From the NCBI RefSeq assembly GCF_900186505.1, contig NZ_LT891968.1:436436-500435 (forward strand): DNA of 64,000 bases. Direction: 5' to 3'. Made by a program: the position numbers and the translations under genes. This DNA comes from Enorma phocaeensis (GTDB lineage: Bacteria; Actinomycetota; Coriobacteriia; Coriobacteriales; Coriobacteriaceae). The notes beneath the pieces were generated by a model. It was not told where the DNA came from, ran no database searches, and saw only the letters and a program-made list of their open reading frames with translations. Positions 60,891 to 64,000 of this stretch are shown piece by piece (position 1 is the stretch's first letter; each line of letters begins with the position of its first letter).

Positions 60891-62942
60891 CTACATCAGC
60901 TCGCAGACGTTCCGCGCGAAGGCGACTGGGTCCTCGGGCAGGATGCCCTCGACCAAGAGAGCCTGGTCATAGAGGAGCCCAGCGTACAAGCCGAGCTTCT
61001 CGGTATCGCCAGCCTCCTGGGCTGCGACGAGCTTAGCGACCACGGGATGCTTGGCATTGAGCTCGAGCACGCGCTGGGTGCTCGGCAGGTCCTCGGTGTC
61101 CGCTTCGGGGCCGCGCTTCAGCACCTTCTCCATCTCCAGCGAGAGCGGACCCTCCGTGGAGATGCAAGCGGGCGCGCTCTGCTCCCCCACCAGGCGCGAG
61201 GACACGGCAACCTTCTCCACCTTGTCTCCCAGCGCATCCTTCATCGCCTCGAAGAGGTCGGCATGCTCCTTGGATGCTTCCTCAGCTTCTTTCTTCTCGT
61301 CCTCGGTCGCTAGGTCAAGATCGCCCGACGCGACGTTCTTGAGCTCGAGGTGACGGTCCTCGGTCTCGGGCTCGGCACCGTCGGCCACCGCCTTGGCAGC
61401 GGCCTCGCGAGCTGCCTCGTCTTCATAGAGCTTCGGCATGTCCTTTGCCACATACTCACGCATGGCCTGGAACGTGAACTCATCCACATCCTGCGTGCAG
61501 AGCAGCACGTCATAGCCACGCGCGAGCACCCCCGTCACCACGGGCATCTTGGAGAGGCGTTCGCGGTCGTCGCCCGCGGCGTAATAGATGGCTTTCTGGC
61601 CTTCGGGCATGGCGGCGGCGTACTCAGAGAGCGTAACCATCTTCTGCTCCTTGGCGCTCCAGAAGAGCAGCAGGTCGGCAAGCTCGTCTGCTTTCATGCC
61701 GTAACTCGAGTAGATACCGTACTTAAGCCCGCGGCCAAAGTTCTCGAAGAACTTCTCATACGCCTCGCGGTCATCGTCGCGCATGGCGCCGAGCTCGGTG
61801 GTGATGCGCTTCTCGATGCGGCGAGCGATAGCGTGCAGCTGGCGGTCGTGCTGCAGAGTCTCACGGCTGATGTTGAGCGAGACATCGGCGGAGTCGACGA
61901 TGCCGCGCACGAAGTTGTAGTAGTCCGGCAGCAGGTCGGCGCACTTCTCCATGATCATGACGTTGGAGCTGTAGAGCGCCAAGCCCTTCTCATAGTCCTT
62001 GCTGTACAGATCGAAGGGCGCGCGACCAGGAATGAACAGCAAGGCGTCGTACTCGAGCGTGCCCTCAGCGTGGAAGCTGATCGTGCGCGCCGGCGCCTCG
62101 AAGTCGTGGAACGTGCTCTTGTAGAACTCGTCGTAGTCCTTCTGCTCAACCTCACTTGCGCGCTTCTTCCAGATAGGCGTCATCGAGTTGATGGTCTCGA
62201 GCTCCTGATAGTCCTCATACTCGGGCTTGTAGTCGTCGCCGGCATCCTCGGGCTTGGGCTTTTGGCGGCTCTTGGTGACCATCATCTGGATGGGATAGCG
62301 CACGTAGTTGCTGTAACGGCGGATGAGCTCCTTGAGCTCCCACTCAGTCAGGTAGCGATCGTAGTTCTCACCGGGCTCGGCGGGCTCGCCAGGCTGCGTG
62401 GGACGGGCAGGCTCGTTATCGCGCAACGTCAGGATAACGTCCGTGCCGTGCTCGGCGCGCTCGCCGTCCTCGATGGTGTAGCCCTCCATGCCATCGGACT
62501 CCCATACGTGAGCCGCATCCTCGCCATAGGCGCGACTCACCACGCGCACATTCTTGGCAACCATGAAGGCAGAGTAGAATCCCACGCCAAACTGGCCGAT
62601 GATATCCACCGCGTCGCCCTGGCTCTGGGCGTTTGCCTCCTTGAACTCCTCGGAACCGGAATGGGCGATGGTGCCCAGGTTGCGCTCGAGCTCCTCGGCG
62701 GTCATGCCGATGCCGTTGTCGGAGACGGTGATCGTGCGCGCATCCTTATCGAAGCTCACGCGAATCGCAAGGTCCTCCTGCTTGACGTCGAGCGACTGGT
62801 CGGTAAGGCTCTTGAAGTTGAGCTTGTCCACCGCGTCCGACGCGTTGGAGATGAGTTCGCGCAGGAAGATCTCCTTGTTGGTGTAGATGGAATTGATCAT
62901 CAGGTCGAGGAGCTTCTTGCTCTCTGTCTTGAACTTGCGCAT
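60891..62942 (-). CDS. htpG: chaperone HtpG (Hsp90)
   Basis: A 683-residue Hsp90 chaperone. The N-terminal GHKL ATPase shows ELISNASDAVDKL, DNGIGM and GQFGVGFYSAFMV; the middle domain and the C-terminal dimerisation domain follow. It is longer than E. coli HtpG (624): an insertion rich in Pro/Glu sits around 190-215, and an acidic Glu/Ala/Lys segment (about 490-560) contains EAAREAAAKAVADGAEPE. The start at 62942 (MRKFKTESKKLLDLM) is the conserved one, with GGAAGGA about 9 nt upstream. A palindrome CCCATATGGG lies about 65 bp upstream and could be regulatory. Confidence 0.95.
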   Translation of the reverse strand: MRKFKTESKKLLDLMINSIYTNKEIFLRELISNASDAVDKLNFKSLTDQSLDVKQEDLAIRVSFDKDARTITVSDNGIGMTAEELERNLGTIAHSGSEEFKEANAQSQGDAVDIIGQFGVGFYSAFMVAKNVRVVSRAYGEDAAHVWESDGMEGYTIEDGERAEHGTDVILTLRDNEPARPTQPGEPAEPGENYDRYLTEWELKELIRRYSNYVRYPIQMMVTKSRQKPKPEDAGDDYKPEYEDYQELETINSMTPIWKKRASEVEQKDYDEFYKSTFHDFEAPARTISFHAEGTLEYDALLFIPGRAPFDLYSKDYEKGLALYSSNVMIMEKCADLLPDYYNFVRGIVDSADVSLNISRETLQHDRQLHAIARRIEKRITTELGAMRDDDREAYEKFFENFGRGLKYGIYSSYGMKADELADLLLFWSAKEQKMVTLSEYAAAMPEGQKAIYYAAGDDRERLSKMPVVTGVLARGYDVLLCTQDVDEFTFQAMREYVAKDMPKLYEDEAAREAAAKAVADGAEPETEDRHLELKNVASGDLDLATEDEKKEAEEASKEHADLFEAMKDALGDKVEKVAVSSRLVGEQSAPACISTEGPLSLEMEKVLKRGPEADTEDLPSTQRVLELNAKHPVVAKLVAAQEAGDTEKLGLYAGLLYDQALLVEGILPEDPVAFARNVCELM

Positions 62943-63152
62943 GTGCTGCGTCCTTCCCATGTTGCCGCATGCGGCCACGCCGCGTGCGCTATGTACCGAC
63001 CACATGGTACCCATATGGGCACGCATAAAACCTTAGCGTACAAGACTTAGATTATCTACATGCCCTCCAATTTGATTGAGAAGCGATCCTGGGAAGCATG
63101 CGTAACGAGCGCCGTGACACGACCCGCGAGAAGCGAATCAGCCGAAACGCAG

Positions 63153-63185
63153 GATGCCCCCGGCAGCAAAGCCGCCGAGGGCATC
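63153..63185 (-). terminator. possible terminator after the truncated permease
   Basis: Imperfect stem GATGCCC/GGGCATC (63153-63159 and 63179-63185) with inner GGC/GCC and an AGCAAA loop. The minus-strand tail has only three T. Confidence 0.4.
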
Positions 63186-63276
63186 ACAACAAGTGTCTAT
63201 GGTTGCTGGAGCGGGGGGATGAGCGCAAGCGCGGCGTGCGCTCCGCAACCAGCTGCAGCTATCCGCGTCACCGGAC

Positions 63277-63660
63277 CTACAGCACAACCATAGCGACGGT
63301 GAGAAATGCGGTGAGCACCACGCCGAGACCGACCACATAGGGCATGATGAACTTCACGAACGTGGTGTACTCGATCTTGGAGATCGCAAGGCCGGCCAGC
63401 AAGACGCCAAACGTTGGCGTGAAGAGCAGGATCAGACCGTGAGCAACGACGTAGATGAGGATCATGACCTCGGGCGCAAGGCCAAGCTGGATGGCCAGCG
63501 GCCCCATGATGGGCATGGACACGGTGGCCATACCGGAGCTCGAGGGAATCACGAAGGATAGCAGCAGGTACAGGGCGGTCGATCCAACGGAGAAGATCGC
63601 GGCGGGGACGTTCGCGAGCGCGCCCGCACGCAGGGAATCGGCACGTACGTCGAATTATAG
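63277..63660 (-). pseudogene. truncated YfcC-like amino-acid/dicarboxylate permease
   Basis: About 125 codons encode the C-terminal end of a YfcC/DcuC-type transporter. They carry the signature SSSGMATVSMPIMGPLA, a FTPTFGVLLAGLAI segment and a final TM. Reading upstream in frame gives ADSLRAGALANVPAAIFSV and then a TAA near 63658, so the first ~350 residues of the ~480-residue family are missing. The only start-like codon inside is a GTG at 63552. It diverges from an aminotransferase gene at 63764. A deletion presumably joined the remnant to that gene's upstream region. Confidence 0.7.
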
Positions 63661-63763
63661 GATAGAGCTGTAGGAACGGCCGTGCCTCGGCGAGCTGCCA
63701 GGCGCGGCCTCGCCGCATAGGGCGGCATATCGACCGACCGCGAATGCAGACAGGAGAACAACC

Positions 63764-64000
63764 ATGAAGATCAAGGATTTCGGTGTCGAGCAGTGGATGA
63801 ATGCTTGGGAGACCAAGTGCACGCACAACGTGGCAGAGACCTGCGTCTACTCGCTCAGCCTCGATGAGCTCTTCGAGCTCACCGGCACGGATCCCCAAGA
63901 GTTCTACGGAAAGATCTCGAGCCGCCGCTTCACCTACGGTGACATCGAGGGATCGCCGGCCTTCCTCGAAGGGGTCAGCAAGCTCTACCGCACGGTTAAA
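63764..64000 (+). CDS. PLP-dependent aminotransferase, N-terminal part (cut by window end)
   Basis: The first 79 codons of an aminotransferase; the gene runs off the window. Its start (KIKDFGVEQWMNAWETKC, then SLSLDELFELTGTDPQEFYG and YGDIEGSPAFLEG) matches the N-terminus of the enzyme at 754-1872 residue for residue at many positions, so the two are paralogues. GGAG lies 9 nt before the ATG at 63764. It is divergent from a broken permease, as the first copy is adjacent to an intact one. The PLP-binding part is beyond the window. Confidence 0.85.
   Translation, partial: MKIKDFGVEQWMNAWETKCTHNVAETCVYSLSLDELFELTGTDPQEFYGKISSRRFTYGDIEGSPAFLEGVSKLYRTVK

Noticed and set aside
63552..63898. Longer minus-strand frame through the upstream region of the second aminotransferase, read as the permease N-terminus
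   Set aside because: The sequence beyond about 63660 in the other frames is not hydrophobic and matches no transporter. The permease frame meets TAA there, and the aminotransferase reads from the opposite strand.

Overview
The window looks like chromosomal DNA of a high-GC, anaerobic, gut-type actinobacterium of the class Coriobacteriia, probably Collinsella or a close relative. This is inferred from several traits: fermentative metabolism (pyruvate formate-lyase and its activase), a LuxR regulator with a membrane-embedded N-terminus, FtsX-type ABC exporters, and a Firmicutes-like WXG100/LXG/EssC secretion locus in a GC-rich genome. No rRNA, tRNA or CRISPR array was seen.

Layout. 1-735: an IS200/IS605-type element with an intact TnpA. 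0.75-4.9 kb: a PLP aminotransferase and an amino-acid permease, divergent from a membrane LuxR regulator. 5.3-7.1 kb: a small membrane protein and pfkA, whose leader holds a perfect 26-bp palindrome. 7.3-8.1 kb: a 123-bp inverted-repeat element and a decayed LysR gene. 8.1-13.4 kb: a TetR regulator divergent from an ABC ATPase and a 1232-residue FtsX permease. 13.5-19.2 kb: the aspartate-family genes asd, lysC, thrC and thrB. 19.4-22.9 kb: a YitT-family protein and a YgiQ-type radical SAM protein. 23-25.5 kb: a PIN toxin-antitoxin pair, the GTPase gene engB and an MTA/SAH nucleosidase gene. 25.5-29.3 kb: pflA and a pyruvate formate-lyase split into a 693-residue catalytic chain without a glycyl-radical domain and an 83-residue glycyl-radical chain. 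29.6-32.5 kb: an SPFH protein, a ribbon-helix-helix protein and a decayed permease. 32.5-36.7 kb: a BceAB-like exporter and a Nudix-Vsr fusion. 60.9-64 kb: htpG, a truncated YfcC-like permease and the start of a second aminotransferase paralogous to the one at 754-1872.

The most striking region is 37.2-60.6 kb, eighteen consecutive minus-strand genes forming a type VII (ESX/WXG100)-like secretion locus joined to a Ser/Thr phosphorylation module. From its promoter side it encodes a WXG100 protein, an EssC/EccC-like ATPase with an N-terminal FHA domain, a DUF4176-type protein, two small helical proteins, an LXG-like protein with a central membrane segment, and an EsaB/YukD ubiquitin-like protein. 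These are followed by three FHA proteins, a divergent kinase, a PP2C phosphatase and a transmembrane Ser/Thr kinase. Next comes a membrane-anchored protein with about eight Thr-x-x-Leu/Val/Ile motifs of the kind FHA domains bind when phosphorylated. The locus ends with a large surface protein, a predicted propeller protein and two zinc-ribbon proteins. EsaA, EssA, EssB, EccB/D/E and mycosin were not recognised. I infer a secretion machine whose assembly or activity is gated by threonine phosphorylation and FHA docking.

Protein functions were assigned by recognising motifs and family resemblance by eye. No database search or folding program was run.
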